Shown one piece after another: positions 1-7,246 of a DNA stretch of 14,757 nucleotides; position 1 is the first letter of the stretch, and each line of letters starts with the position of its first letter. The notes beneath the pieces were generated by a model. It did not search any database. It was given only the letters and a program-made list of their open reading frames with translations, and was not told where the DNA came from. The stretch is from an uncultured Sphingosinicella sp. (GTDB lineage Bacteria; Pseudomonadota; Alphaproteobacteria; Sphingomonadales; Sphingomonadaceae), in contig CAMPIH010000042.1 in the NCBI GenBank assembly GCA_946886275.1, positions 1 through 14,757 on the forward strand, in the 5' to 3' direction. The translations under genes and the position numbers were made by a program.

Positions 1-51
1 GCCGAAAGGCACGGTAATCCTCGACCCTCAACCATTCCGAAGGGGGACGGA

Positions 52-1311
52 ATGACCGCAGCCACCGGCGCCGGACCACGAATCCTTAGCCTCGACATCG
101 TCCGCGGAGTCGCGGTGATGGGCATATTGGCGATGAACATCGTCGGCTTCGCCATGCCGTTCCAGGCCTATATGAACCCGGCCGCCTACGGCGAGATGGG
201 ATCGGGCGATCTCGCTTCGTGGGCGTTCAGCTTCATCTTCGTCGACGGCAAGATGCGCGGCCTCTTCTCCTTCCTGTTCGGGGCCAGCATGCTTCTCGTC
301 ATCGAACGGGCGGAAGCCGGCGGGAAGGATCCGCGGTCGGTCCATTACCGGCGGATGCTGTGGCTGCTCGTCTTCGGCCTTTGCCATTTCTATTTCATCT
401 GGTTCGGCGACATCCTCGCCGGCTACGCGCTCGTCGGGATGATCGCCTTCCTCTTCCGGCGGCTCAGCCCCCGGTCGCTCCTGCGCTGGGGAATCGGGCT
501 GGTGATCGTCCAGCTTGCCGTCTTCTCGTCGATGGCGGCCGGGACTTTCATGCTCGCCGCGAACATGGCCTCGCCAACGCCCGATCCGCAGCTCGTGGCG
601 GAGTGGCAGGAGCTTCAGCATTTTCTCGGGCCGCTTTCCGGCCAGCCGCTGACCGACAAGCTCGCCTTGTTCCAGGGGCCCTGGTCGGGCCTCACCGAGG
701 ACCGGCTCGACCGCTGGTTCGAGCCCTTTGCCGGCCTTCTCTATTTCGGCTGGGAGACCCTCGCCTACATGCTGTTCGGAATGGCCGCCCTGAAGACCGG
801 CCTTCTCACCGGCCAGTGGGCGTCGGAGACCTATCGGCGGATCGCCCTGATCGGCCTTGCCATCACCATTCCGGTCTACGCACTTCTCGCCTGGATCCTG
901 GCCTCGGACGGCTTCTCGGTGCCGATGGTGATGGCCGTGTCGATGGCGGCGACGGTTCCGTTCCGGCCGGTGATGGTCATCGCTTATGCCGCCCTGATCA
1001 TCCTCCTGACCCGGAACGGCGGGGTCCTGATCGATCGGATCGCGGCGGCGGGCCGGGCCGCCTTCACCAACTATCTCGGCACCAGCCTGATCATGACGAC
1101 TTTCTTCTACGGCTATGGCCTCGGCCTTTACGGCGCGTTTGGCCGGCTCGAGCTGTGGATCGTCGTTTTCGCGATGTGGGCGGTGATGCTGCTCTGGTCG
1201 AAGCCGTGGCTCGATCGCTTCCGCTACGGCCCCTTCGAATGGCTCTGGCGGTCGCTGGCGCGGGGCCGGGTGGAGCCGATGCGAAGACCGGCCGTGGCCG
1301 GGCTCGCCTGA
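52..1311 (+). CDS. DUF418/YeiB-family integral membrane protein
   Basis: A 419-residue polytopic inner-membrane protein of the DUF418 (YeiB-like) family. Visible family marks are the N-terminal LDIVRG motif (residues 14-19) at the head of the first membrane helix, KMRGLFSFLFGAS (67-79), a His before a GDIL motif (H112, 119-122), GRAAFTNYL (334-342), and the C-terminal GPFEWLWRSL (393-402). About eight to ten hydrophobic segments are spread along the chain, and the length is normal for the family. The ATG follows a purine-rich site, GAAGGGGG, ending seven bases upstream. The family resembles membrane acyltransferases, but no substrate is established that I could assign here, so the biochemical role is open. 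It converges on the histidine kinase gene with only 34 bp between the stop codons. Family assignment is firm; function is not. Confidence 0.93.
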   Translation: MTAATGAGPRILSLDIVRGVAVMGILAMNIVGFAMPFQAYMNPAAYGEMGSGDLASWAFSFIFVDGKMRGLFSFLFGASMLLVIERAEAGGKDPRSVHYRRMLWLLVFGLCHFYFIWFGDILAGYALVGMIAFLFRRLSPRSLLRWGIGLVIVQLAVFSSMAAGTFMLAANMASPTPDPQLVAEWQELQHFLGPLSGQPLTDKLALFQGPWSGLTEDRLDRWFEPFAGLLYFGWETLAYMLFGMAALKTGLLTGQWASETYRRIALIGLAITIPVYALLAWILASDGFSVPMVMAVSMAATVPFRPVMVIAYAALIILLTRNGGVLIDRIAAAGRAAFTNYLGTSLIMTTFFYGYGLGLYGAFGRLELWIVVFAMWAVMLLWSKPWLDRFRYGPFEWLWRSLARGRVEPMRRPAVAGLA

Positions 1312-1345
1312 ACGAAGCGCGCAGCGGGACGAGGGCGTGCGCGGC

Positions 1346-2908
1346 TCAAGCCATCGGCGGAATCGGAAATGGCTGTGCCGGCTCCGCCGACGCCTCGGGC
1401 CCGGTATATTCGGCCGCTCCCGACGGGCGAATGACGATCTGCTCCCGCGGCAGCCGAAGCTCGCAGCATAAACCCTCGGGTCGCAGCTCGACGCTCGCCT
1501 CGCTTTGGGCGGTCGAGCCGAGCGCCCGATGGATCATCTTCAGCCCAAAGCCCTCTCGCTCGGGTGGCCGCACAGGGGGCCCGCCGCTCTCCAGCCAGCG
1601 GAAGAAGAAGGCCTGGCCGCCTTTCTCTTCGAAACCCCAGCTCACCTCCACTTGCCCGACCTCGTTGCTGAGCGCTCCATATTTGACGGCGTTGGTGCAA
1701 AGCTCGTGAAGGGTCAGCGCAAGCGCCAAGGCCGGCTGGGGCGGCAGGCCGGCGTCGGGTCCTTGGATGATGAACCGGCGCCCTTCGGCTCCGAAGGGGT
1801 CGACGACGCAATGGTGAACCAGGTCTCTGACCTCGACACCGGGCTGCGGCCGGGTCAGCAGGTCCTGGGTCCTGGCGAGCGCAACCAGCCTCTTCTCGAA
1901 ATCGGCGAAGCGGTCCGCGGGGACATGCGGACGCAGGGTGCTCGACGCGATCGACTGGACCACGGCGAGAACGTTCTTGACCCGATGCGACAGCTCTCGA
2001 ACCAACAAGGCCGACTGGGACCGGGCGCGGTCGCGCTCGATCGCGAGCGCCGCCGTCCGAACCAGAAGGCCGACCACCTCCCGCTCATTGGCCGACGGGT
2101 CGCGCTTCACGTGATGGTAGAGGGCGAAGGTGCCGAGCACCTCGCCGGTCTTGGCGAGGATGGGCGTGGACCAGCAAGCTTCGAGCCCGGCCCCCGCGGC
2201 GACTTGTCGATAGTCGACCCAGAGCGGATCGGTCTGGATGTCCGAGACGTAGACCGGCTGACGCCTCCACGCGGCGGTGCCGCATGATCCGGCGCACGGC
2301 CCGATCTCGCTGCCGTCTATCGCCTCGATATAGGCCGTCGGAAGGCTCGGCGCAGCGCCGTGGCGAAGGCGATGGCCGTCCTCGATCAACAGCACCGAGG
2401 CGAGCATGCCGTCCCGTGAGATCGCCTCGATCTTTCGGGCCATCTGCTCGAGCGTCTCGGGGAGCGGCCGGTCCTGAGCGATCATGTCGAGCACCTCGCG
2501 CTCGACGGTGACGAGGCTGATGTGCCGCTGAAGCGTTTCCCCCTGCGCCTCCAGCCTGGCGACCAGCCTTCGGTAATGATCGCCGATCGCGACGAGCGCG
2601 GCCGAGACCAATGCGTAGAAGAGGATGGCGTCCAAACTGAAGGCGTCCGGCACGAACCTCTCGAGGGTCGCCCAGGCCAGTGCGAGGCCGAGCGAGGCGG
2701 CAAAGGCGCCGGCGAGGCGGCCGGCCCAGATGCTCGTCACCAGGGTTGCGAGAAAGAAGTTCGGCCAGGCCGGAATCTGCCAGTCGGCCGAATGCGCGAG
2801 AAGCCGAAGGAGAAGCGCCGTGCCGACGGCGACGGCGGCGATGGCGATGGCCGTAAGCGAGAATGGCCCCACCTGAGACGGGGTGGGCAGCCAGGTTGGC
2901 CTGGACAA
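1346..2908 (-). CDS. HWE-family sensor histidine kinase (membrane + GAF + HWE kinase)
   Basis: A 520-residue sensor kinase. Residues about 14-110 hold roughly four membrane helices resembling the DUF4118/KdpD-type sensor region. A GAF domain follows (about 135-290), then the kinase core. The phospho-acceptor is H308 in ELSHRVKN. The N box is HELCTNAVKYGALS (401-414) with the leading His typical of HWE kinases, the WxE motif is W438-L-E440 followed by SGGPP, and the G box is GFGLKMI (453-459). There is no receiver domain. The start is TTG at 2908: a strong AGGAGAG ribosome site lies 5 nt upstream, and no ATG precedes the membrane region. A GTG at codon 13 is the only close alternative. An Hpt gene lies upstream on the same strand after 195 bp. 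The signal is unknown; GAF domains bind small ligands or chromophores. HWE kinases in Alphaproteobacteria often feed the general stress response, but no PhyR, NepR or sigma factor is present here. Confidence 0.93.
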   Translation of the reverse strand: MSRPTWLPTPSQVGPFSLTAIAIAAVAVGTALLLRLLAHSADWQIPAWPNFFLATLVTSIWAGRLAGAFAASLGLALAWATLERFVPDAFSLDAILFYALVSAALVAIGDHYRRLVARLEAQGETLQRHISLVTVEREVLDMIAQDRPLPETLEQMARKIEAISRDGMLASVLLIEDGHRLRHGAAPSLPTAYIEAIDGSEIGPCAGSCGTAAWRRQPVYVSDIQTDPLWVDYRQVAAGAGLEACWSTPILAKTGEVLGTFALYHHVKRDPSANEREVVGLLVRTAALAIERDRARSQSALLVRELSHRVKNVLAVVQSIASSTLRPHVPADRFADFEKRLVALARTQDLLTRPQPGVEVRDLVHHCVVDPFGAEGRRFIIQGPDAGLPPQPALALALTLHELCTNAVKYGALSNEVGQVEVSWGFEEKGGQAFFFRWLESGGPPVRPPEREGFGLKMIHRALGSTAQSEASVELRPEGLCCELRLPREQIVIRPSGAAEYTGPEASAEPAQPFPIPPMA

Positions 2909-3103
2909 TCTTACTCTCCTGGCAAGGTGCGCGCCGTACCGAGGCAGTCTCTTGGCCCCAATGATGGCCTATCGAGCGCGGCTTGGCGAGTCCGGCCTGC
3001 TTTTGCCACAGAGCGGGCACCTGTCACGGCGGGCTCCACGGACGGCAGGGGCTCCATTCCTGGATCCGCGCAAGGACGTGATTCGAGCCTGGCCGGCCCG
3101 GTC
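2909..3103 (-). other. 195-bp gap between Hpt gene and kinase gene
   Basis: This is the longest stretch without a gene in the window. It must hold the 5' leader of the kinase and possibly its promoter, but I see no convincing -35/-10 pair and no GGAAC-type general-stress promoter. A GC-rich inverted repeat overlaps the Hpt stop codon (around 3088-3118) but has no T run. Open frames across it lack ribosome sites and family resemblance. Confidence 0.5.
2914..2920 (-). promoter_or_regulatory. Ribosome binding site setting the TTG start of the HWE kinase
   Basis: On the minus strand AGGAGAG is followed by five bases (TAAGA) and then TTG at 2908. This is the best Shine-Dalgarno match near the 5' end of the kinase reading frame and decides for the TTG start. 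Confidence 0.75.
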
Positions 3104-3553
3104 CTAGATCCGGCCGAATTCCTGGTTGCTCGGCTTTCGGCCGAAGCCCTGGCGGCGCGCCACCAGCGGATTTGTCTCCGCTTCGAGGCGGCTGATCGTC
3201 TCGGCATAGATCGGCCTGAGCTTGGCGACCTGAGGAAGGACGTGATCGGGGAAAAGGCCCGATTCGACCGCCCGGCGGCCTGCAAACTCGATCTCCTCGG
3301 CAAGGGCGCCGAGCGGCTCGGCGCCGAACTGCCGGGCCTCGGATTTCATCGTGTGGGCCGGAATGACCAAAGCGGCGGCATCGCGGCGATGCATCGCCTC
3401 CTCGATCTTCGCGACCGCCTTCTCGCCATCCTCGCGGAAATAGCCGAGAATCCGCACGAAGCTCGCGCCGAGCTCGGTGCGCATCTGCGAGAAAACGGTC
3501 CAATCCACCAGTTCGCCGGACGAATCGTCCAAAGCCTCAATCCCTCTGCTCAT
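3104..3553 (-). CDS. Free-standing Hpt (histidine phosphotransfer) domain protein
   Basis: A 149-residue cytoplasmic protein built around one Hpt four-helix domain. The phosphorylatable histidine is H67 in the motif PAHTMKSEARQFGAEPLG (65-82), the standard AHxxKSxxxxxGA pattern. The N-terminal 20 residues and the basic C-terminal tail (about 130-149) lie outside the domain. Such proteins carry phosphate between receiver domains in a multistep phosphorelay. The start ATG at 3553 follows AGGGGG a few bases upstream. It lies 71 bp after the der start-to-stop unit on the same strand and 195 bp before an HWE kinase. No receiver-domain partner is in the window, and HWE kinases usually signal straight to a response regulator, so pairing with the neighbouring kinase is only a suggestion from position. 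Confidence 0.9.
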   Translation of the reverse strand: MSRGIEALDDSSGELVDWTVFSQMRTELGASFVRILGYFREDGEKAVAKIEEAMHRRDAAALVIPAHTMKSEARQFGAEPLGALAEEIEFAGRRAVESGLFPDHVLPQVAKLRPIYAETISRLEAETNPLVARRQGFGRKPSNQEFGRI

Positions 3554-3624
3554 ATTCCCCCTGATCTACGCTCGGCGAGTAAACAGGGCGTTGACGAGAA
3601 CCCACGTTATGTCGCGGGGAATGC

Positions 3625-4992
3625 TCAACTCGAACTCCGATCGAACGGGTTCCGGGAGGAGCGGGCGGTGAGCCTTACCGGGACGGCGCCGAAGCCGAGA
3701 TCGCGGCGGATCCCGTTGACGAGATAGCGGCGGTAGCTTTCCGGGAGCTCGTCGGTCCGGTTGCCGAACAGGACGAAGGTCGGCGGCCGGCTCGCGACCT
3801 GGGTGATATAGCGAAGCTTGATTCTCTTGCCGCCGGCGGCGGGCGGCGGGTTCTTTTCCACCGCCTCCTCGAACCAGCGGTTCAGTTCGCCGGTGCCGAC
3901 CCGGCGCGACCAGGCCTCGCGGATCTCGAACGCCGCCTTCAACAGGGTGTCGATGCCCTTGCCGGTCTTGCCCGACACGGTCAGCAGCGGAATGCCGCGC
4001 GCCTGGGCAAGCCCTTCGTCCAGCGCCGCCTTGACCCCGTTGAACAGGGCGCTGGCATTTTCGGCGACGTCCCACTTGTTGATCGCGACGATCAGCGCCC
4101 GGCCTTCCTGAAGGACATTGTCGGCGATCCGCAGGTCCTGGGCCTCGAGGCCGCGGGTCCCGTCGAGGAGCAGGACGACGACCTCGGCGAAATCGACCGC
4201 CCGTCGGGCGTCGGCGACGGACAGCTTCTCGAGCTTGTCCTCGACCTTGGCCTTCTTGCGCATGCCCGCCGTGTCGATCAGCCGAACCGGCCGGACCTCG
4301 CCATCGGGCGATCGCCATTCCCAGTCGACCGCGATCGAATCGCGGGTGATCCCCGCTTCCGGGCCGGTGATGAGCCGCTCCTGATCGAGGATGCGGTTGA
4401 TCAGGGTCGATTTGCCGGCATTGGGACGGCCGACGATCGCCAGCTTCAGCGGCCCTTCCTGCTCGTCCTCCTCGCCGTCAGCCGTCTCGTCGCGTTCGAC
4501 ATGGGGACGAAGATGCTCGAACAGGTCGACGACGCCCTCGCCATGCTCGGCGCTCATCGCGATCGGCTCGCCGAGGCCGAGCGAATAGGCCTCCAGGATG
4601 CCGGTCTCGCCCGATTTGCCTTCCGCCTTGTTGGCGGCGAGGATGATCGGCGTGGTCTCCGATCGGAGCCAGCGGGCAATCTCCTCGTCGAGCGGAGTCA
4701 CCCCGGCGCGGGAATCGATGAGGAACAAGGCGACGTCCGCCTCGCGCACCGCGGCGACGGTCTGGGCGCGCATCCGGCCCGGCAGCGAGGCGGGATCCTC
4801 GTCCTCGTAGCCGGCCGTGTCGATCACCCGGAAATCCATGCCGAGAAGGGTCGCCTCCCCCTCCCGCCGGTCGCGGGTGACTCCGGGGCGATCGTCGACG
4901 AGCGCGAGCTTCCGCCCGACGAGCCGGTTGAACAGAGTGGACTTGCCGACATTGGGCCGGCCGATGATCGCGACTATGGGCAGCTTCGCCAT
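3625..4992 (-). CDS. der: Ribosome biogenesis GTPase Der (EngA)
   Basis: A 455-residue essential GTPase that helps assemble the 50S ribosomal subunit. It has the family's diagnostic two tandem G domains and a KH-like C-terminal domain. G domain 1: P-loop GRPNVGKS (11-18), DTAG (58-61), NKAE (121-124). G domain 2: P-loop GRPNAGKS (188-195), DTAG (240-243), NKWD (305-308). The KH-like domain runs from about 350 to the end. The acidic linker between the two G domains (about 167-180) is typical. NKAE instead of NKxD in the first domain is, as far as I know, common in Alphaproteobacteria and not a defect. The ATG start has only a weak upstream ribosome site. It is the last gene of a yfgM-bamB-der unit, 63 bp after bamB, and may be partly controlled by read-through of a hairpin in that gap. 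Confidence 0.98.
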   Translation of the reverse strand: MAKLPIVAIIGRPNVGKSTLFNRLVGRKLALVDDRPGVTRDRREGEATLLGMDFRVIDTAGYEDEDPASLPGRMRAQTVAAVREADVALFLIDSRAGVTPLDEEIARWLRSETTPIILAANKAEGKSGETGILEAYSLGLGEPIAMSAEHGEGVVDLFEHLRPHVERDETADGEEDEQEGPLKLAIVGRPNAGKSTLINRILDQERLITGPEAGITRDSIAVDWEWRSPDGEVRPVRLIDTAGMRKKAKVEDKLEKLSVADARRAVDFAEVVVLLLDGTRGLEAQDLRIADNVLQEGRALIVAINKWDVAENASALFNGVKAALDEGLAQARGIPLLTVSGKTGKGIDTLLKAAFEIREAWSRRVGTGELNRWFEEAVEKNPPPAAGGKRIKLRYITQVASRPPTFVLFGNRTDELPESYRRYLVNGIRRDLGFGAVPVRLTARSSRNPFDRSSS

Positions 4993-5038
4993 GGGCTTTT
5001 CAAATACCTGTGCCGGGGAAGGGTTCGACCGGCGGACC

Positions 5039-5055
5039 GGGGGCTGCCTGCCCCC
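5039..5055 (-). other. GC hairpin between bamB and der
   Basis: Directly after the bamB stop codon the transcript can form GGGGGC-(AGGCA)-GCCCCC, a perfect six-pair G:C stem with a five-base loop. There is no U tract, so it is not a standard intrinsic terminator. It might pause transcription, protect the upstream RNA end or set the bamB/der ratio. The repeat is seen directly; the role is inference. Confidence 0.45.
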
Positions 5056-6375
5056 TTACCTCCAGGCGGTCAACCGGCCGGTATCGTCGAGCACATAGAG
5101 CGTGTTGTTCGCGACGACGGGCGGAAGCGAGATCGGCGCCCGGGCCGACACCATCGAAACCACGGTCCCGTCGGTCGGCGAGACATGGGCGATATGGCCG
5201 CTCGAGCTGGTCAGGACGAGGCGGTTGCCGGCGAGAACCGGGCCGCGCCAGAAAATCGGCCCCTGCTCGTCCTCGGGATCGCGGAAGCCGGGCAGCTGCG
5301 AGATCCAGCGGACCCGGCCCGACGCCCTCGACAGAGCAAGAAGCTGGGCGCGGTCGGTGACGACGAACACCCATTCGCCCGCGGCCCAGGGAGTCGAGAT
5401 GCCGGCGATATTCAGCTCCCAGACCCGCTGGCCGGTGATCAGCTCGACCGCGACCATTCGGCCGCCCTGGCCGACCGCGAACACCCGTCCCTCGTCGATC
5501 ACCGGATCGGCGTCGATGTCGGAGATCGTGCCGACGATGGTGCTGACACCGGTGCGCGCGAGCGCGTCCTGCCACACGACCTGGCCGTTCTCGTAGCGAT
5601 AGGCGGTGAGCTCGCCCGACGAATAGCCGGCGACGATCGTGCTCTGCGAGAAAGCGGGCGCAGCGGCGCCGAACACGCCGGCAAGCTCGAACGCGCCGGT
5701 CCCGGTCCAGCGAGTCTCGCCATTGGCCGTGTTGAGCGCATAGAGCTGGTTGTCCTGGCTCACCGCATAGACATTCTCGTTGGCGACGGTCGGGGCGCCG
5801 CGAAGCGGACCGCCCGGCTTCACCAGCCAGACGAGGGCGCCGGTCGCGGCATCGAGAGCGGCGGCGTCGCCGGCGCCGTTGGTCGCATAGACCCGGCCGC
5901 CGTCGAAGCTGACTCCGCCGCCGAACAGCGCCTCGCTCGGGCTATTCTGGCCGCGGACCTGGGTTTCCCAGATGAGGCCGCCATTCTCGGTGCTGAAGGC
6001 CCGGACCCGCGCATTGGTGTCGATCGTATAGACCCGGCCGTCGGCGACGACCGGCTCGGCCGCAAGCCGCGCCTTGTTGCTGCTGCCGGAGCCGATGCTG
6101 ACGCTCCACGCCTGCTGGAGCGCGGTGGGGAGGGCGACATGGCCCATCGAATGGGACGGATTGCCGCCGGGCTGGGGCCAGTTGGCGTTGAGCGCCGGAC
6201 CGGGGACAGCGACCGGAACGCCGGCCAGGGTCGGATCGACCTCGATCCGCGATTCGGTGGCGAGCACCGGGATCCGCGTGCCGACCGTCGGCGTGTTGCG
6301 CCGCTCGGATCCGTTGAAGATCCCGCAACCGCTCAGCAGACCAAGCGCGGTCAGCGCAATAAGGGCACGCTTCAT
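5056..6375 (-). CDS. bamB: Outer-membrane assembly lipoprotein BamB (PQQ-like beta-propeller)
   Basis: A 439-residue lipoprotein of the BAM complex, which inserts beta-barrel proteins into the outer membrane. The signal peptide ends in a lipobox, LLSGC, with the lipidated cysteine at C17. After a flexible stretch (about 18-65) the rest is a beta-propeller of PQQ-like repeats. Repeats are recognisable by recurrent phrases such as VYTIDTNARVRAFSTENG, AALDAATGALVW, LYALNTANGETRW, MVAVELITGQRVWE and LLALSRASGRVRW, and the protein ends in LYVLDDTGRLTAWR. Length is slightly above E. coli BamB. The ATG at 6375 overlaps the stop codon of the upstream TPR gene by 4 nt, so translation is probably coupled. 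The neighbours (YfgM-like protein upstream, der downstream) are those of bamB in E. coli, which supports the name over other PQQ-repeat proteins. Confidence 0.95.
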   Translation of the reverse strand: MKRALIALTALGLLSGCGIFNGSERRNTPTVGTRIPVLATESRIEVDPTLAGVPVAVPGPALNANWPQPGGNPSHSMGHVALPTALQQAWSVSIGSGSSNKARLAAEPVVADGRVYTIDTNARVRAFSTENGGLIWETQVRGQNSPSEALFGGGVSFDGGRVYATNGAGDAAALDAATGALVWLVKPGGPLRGAPTVANENVYAVSQDNQLYALNTANGETRWTGTGAFELAGVFGAAAPAFSQSTIVAGYSSGELTAYRYENGQVVWQDALARTGVSTIVGTISDIDADPVIDEGRVFAVGQGGRMVAVELITGQRVWELNIAGISTPWAAGEWVFVVTDRAQLLALSRASGRVRWISQLPGFRDPEDEQGPIFWRGPVLAGNRLVLTSSSGHIAHVSPTDGTVVSMVSARAPISLPPVVANNTLYVLDDTGRLTAWR

Positions 6376-7121
6376 TCAGTCTCTTCCTTCGTTGCGGGCG
6401 CGGCCGCCGGCGCGGCAGCGGGCGCCGCGGCTGGAGCGGCCGGCTCCTCGAGTGCATTGAAACCTAAAGAGCCCGCCATCTGAACGGCTCTTGTACGGAT
6501 CGTCGGCGGCACCGTCTCGTCGCGCCCGATCCGCTGGAACAGCTGCCCTGCGCGCTGCTGCTGGCCCATCTTGAGATAGGCCACGGCGACCAGCTCGCCG
6601 GCACTTCCGAACCAGGGCTGGCCGGGTCGGGCGAGAGCGCCGAGCCGCTGGATCACGACCTGCGGCTGGAGGACGTCAAATTCGAGCGTGGTCTGGCGGA
6701 CGAGCGCCGCCTGGCGATAGGGCTCGGCCGCGTCCTCGTCGCCGGCGATCGACTTCAAGGTCGCGACCGCGGCGGCGCGGTTGCCGGACTGGATCTGCAT
6801 GTTGGCGCGGGTGAACAAGGCGGCGAGCCGATAGCCTTCGCGGTCGCTTTCGGCCAATCGGGCGATCTCCGGCTCCGCCGCCTTGGCGTTGCCCGCCTCA
6901 AGGCTCTCGAGCGCGCCGACCAGGGTCTCGCCTTCGGCGGCGGCCTGCTGTTGCTGGCGGTTCTGCCACCAGATCCAGCCGCCGATCGCGCCGAGGAAGA
7001 GGACGATGCCGGCGATGATCGCCCAGCCATAGCGGGTCATGAAGCGGTTCATCCGCTCCCTGCGCAGCTCCTCGTCCACTTCCCGAAGGAACACGTCACT
7101 GTCGTTCGGCTTGATCGCCAA
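6372..7121 (-). CDS. YfgM-like tetratricopeptide-repeat inner-membrane protein
   Basis: A 249-residue protein with a short cytoplasmic N terminus containing DVFLREVDEELRRERMNRFM (9-28), a single membrane helix (about 32-51, YGWAIIAGIVLFLGAIGGWI) and a periplasmic TPR-type helical region (about 60-215). The tail (about 224-245) is Ala/Pro-rich with four Ala-Ala-Ala-Pro-like units. In E. coli YfgM is an inner-membrane protein associated with the SecYEG translocon and periplasmic chaperones; a like role is inferred. The start is TTG at 7121: GGAGAG lies 5 nt upstream and the conserved acidic N-terminal motif begins before the first ATG (codon 24). It overlaps bamB by 4 nt (ATGA), so both are read from one transcript. 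The upstream 125 bp must carry the operon promoter. Confidence 0.9.
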   Translation of the reverse strand: MAIKPNDSDVFLREVDEELRRERMNRFMTRYGWAIIAGIVLFLGAIGGWIWWQNRQQQQAAAEGETLVGALESLEAGNAKAAEPEIARLAESDREGYRLAALFTRANMQIQSGNRAAAVATLKSIAGDEDAAEPYRQAALVRQTTLEFDVLQPQVVIQRLGALARPGQPWFGSAGELVAVAYLKMGQQQRAGQLFQRIGRDETVPPTIRTRAVQMAGSLGFNALEEPAAPAAAPAAAPAAAPATKEETE

Positions 7122-7126
7122 CTCGT

Positions 7127-7132
7127 CTCTCC
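7127..7132 (-). promoter_or_regulatory. Ribosome binding site setting the TTG start of the YfgM-like gene
   Basis: GGAGAG on the minus strand, followed by ACGAG and TTG at 7121. The hexamer and five-base spacing match those before the TTG start of the HWE kinase. The conserved N-terminal motif lies upstream of the first in-frame ATG, which supports this start. Confidence 0.75.
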
Positions 7133-7163
7133 AGATTGCGGCCGGGTTCGCCCGGTCGGCTGC

Positions 7164-7195
7164 CGCCTTGTATCGCCTTGTAATCCGGCGCCTTG
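7164..7195. repeat. Short direct repeats upstream of the yfgM-like/bamB/der unit
   Basis: CGCCTTGTA occurs at 7164-7172 and again at 7174-7182, exactly 10 bp apart, and the shorter CGCCTTG recurs at 7189-7195. They sit in the 125-bp gap between panB and the TPR gene, where the operon promoter should be. The spacing of about one helical turn would suit a regulator binding one face of DNA. The repeats are seen; binding is inference and chance is possible. Confidence 0.45.
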
Positions 7196-7246
7196 CCGAC
7201 GCCCCCCGCGCTCCTTACCGAGGCGCCGCCGCAAACGGAAGGGCCC

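Noticed and set aside
1318..1343. Inverted repeat CGCGCA/TGCGCG between the convergent DUF418 and kinase genes
   Set aside because: Six-pair stem with a 14-nt loop and no T run on either side; too weak to call a terminator.
219..1709. 496-codon plus-strand frame across the DUF418 gene and the end of the kinase gene
   Set aside because: Out-of-frame shadow of the DUF418 gene rich in Arg, Pro and Gly; no conserved motif.
2883..3107. 74-codon plus-strand frame with GTG start filling the gap between Hpt and kinase genes
   Set aside because: Weak start, no ribosome site and no recognisable motif; it overlaps both neighbours in antisense.
2911..3303. Minus-strand frame ending 2 nt before the kinase TTG, which could look like a coupled small gene
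   Set aside because: Most of it lies out of frame inside the Hpt gene, with no ribosome site and a composition typical of shadows.
4624..4635. NKAE in place of NKxD in the first G domain of Der, considered as a damaged GTPase
   Set aside because: All other G motifs are intact, and this variant is, to my knowledge, usual in alphaproteobacterial Der.
6399..6450. GC-rich repeat encoding the Ala/Pro tail of the YfgM-like protein, considered as a slippage tract
   Set aside because: The Ala-Ala-Ala-Pro units use different codons, so the DNA repeat is imperfect; an Ala/Pro tail is ordinary low complexity.
4501..6483. 660-codon plus-strand open frame
   Set aside because: Antisense to der, bamB and the end of the TPR gene; composition is what codon bias on the opposite strand produces, with no domain or ribosome site.
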